A stretch of DNA of 64,000 bases from Kordiimonas sp. SCSIO 12610 (GTDB lineage Bacteria > Pseudomonadota > Alphaproteobacteria > Sphingomonadales > Kordiimonadaceae), in contig NZ_CP073747.1 of NCBI RefSeq assembly GCF_024398015.1, positions 3,345,001 to 3,409,000 on the forward strand. Direction: 5' to 3'. This document shows positions 63,921-64,000 of the stretch, piece by piece. A program made the translations under genes and the position numbers. The notes under the pieces are model-generated. The model was not told the origin of the DNA and ran no database searches. It was given only the letters and a program-made list of their open reading frames with translations. How positions within the stretch are numbered: position 1 is the stretch's first letter; each line of letters opens with the position of its first letter.

Positions 63921-64000
63921 TTATGCCCCCACAACATCCATACCGACCGCTAAAATAGCTTTGCGCGGTAAATCGCAGGCCAGCATTACCCCTTCTTGAC
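63921..64000 (-). CDS. C-terminal end of an unidentified upstream gene
   Basis: The reverse strand is open from the window edge to a TAA at 63923-63921, giving about 26 residues ending AVGMDVVGA. The stop is one base before the tsaE ATG, a spacing common in tight operons, so it is likely the end of a real gene. Too short to identify. Confidence 0.4.
   Translation of the reverse strand, partial: QEGVMLACDLPRKAILAVGMDVVGA

Noticed and set aside
1-64000. CRISPR arrays, insertion sequences, phage genes, tRNA or rRNA
   Set aside because: No spaced direct repeats, transposase or integrase motifs, cloverleaf sequences or rRNA segments were seen.

Overview
The window looks like a chromosomal segment of a mid-GC, probably aquatic, heterotrophic alphaproteobacterium. 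The evidence is the gene families and their order: tsaE / murU-like / addB / addA next to trxA; trpF-trpB-trpA-accD-folC; argB near a pyrimidine 5'-nucleotidase gene, dapD and dapE; an SRP RNA followed by dnaX-ybaB-recR; DUF2336, DUF962 and TIGR02186 proteins; and an MlaE-type permease with an N-terminal STAS domain. I cannot fix the order or genus from sequence alone. There is no phage, insertion sequence, CRISPR array, rRNA or recognisable tRNA; nearly all of it is ordinary core genome with short accessory insertions.

Region by region. 1-9.3 kb: 5' part of a STAS/MlaE permease, then a forward group with an MmgE/PrpD protein, a MobA-like nucleotidyltransferase and proline iminopeptidase; a PCuAC copper chaperone; reverse ferrochelatase and a secreted M14-type deacylase; a short CDF transporter; a membrane protein; argB. 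9.3-12.9 kb: a reverse three-gene group (PAS/GAF/GGDEF diguanylate cyclase, DUF2336 protein, DUF2059 protein) lying between argB and the nucleotidase-dapD-dapE genes. 12.9-16.2 kb: lysine/diaminopimelate synthesis. 16.2-20.3 kb: reverse SRP RNA-dnaX-ybaB-(unknown)-recR-GFA group. 20.4-30.4 kb: small-molecule and housekeeping enzymes (nudC, phhB, cobB, protein tyrosine phosphatase, fructosamine-kinase family, hydrolase, thpR), the tesA / ybbA-ybbP divergent pair and a Bax-inhibitor-1 protein. 30.7-36.2 kb: a DUF547 protein and biotin synthesis (bioB-bioA reverse, bioF-bioD forward). 36.3-39.4 kb: a small conserved protein, a TusA-like protein, TIGR02186/TauE and DUF962. 39.5-45.4 kb: a fatty-acid or branched-chain acyl-CoA oxidation operon headed by a LiuR-like MerR regulator. 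45.4-47.4 kb: a fatty acid hydroxylase/sterol desaturase-DUF2141 operon divergent from a TetR regulator, with a 34-bp palindrome between them. 47.5-50.4 kb: B3/B4 domain protein, an M1-like pseudopeptidase and a dienoyl-CoA isomerase-like crotonase. 50.5-55.6 kb: trpF-trpB-trpA-accD-folC. 55.7-64 kb: reverse trxA and the tsaE-murU-addB-addA operon.

I found no clearly new multi-gene system. The observations most worth following are the coupled GGDEF-DUF2336-DUF2059 group inserted in a conserved locus, the TetR/palindrome-controlled lipid-modification pair, the M1-fold protein that has lost its zinc motif, the loss of amgK from the tsaE-murU operon, and several strong inverted repeats near gene ends and promoters that could be operators or structured RNAs.
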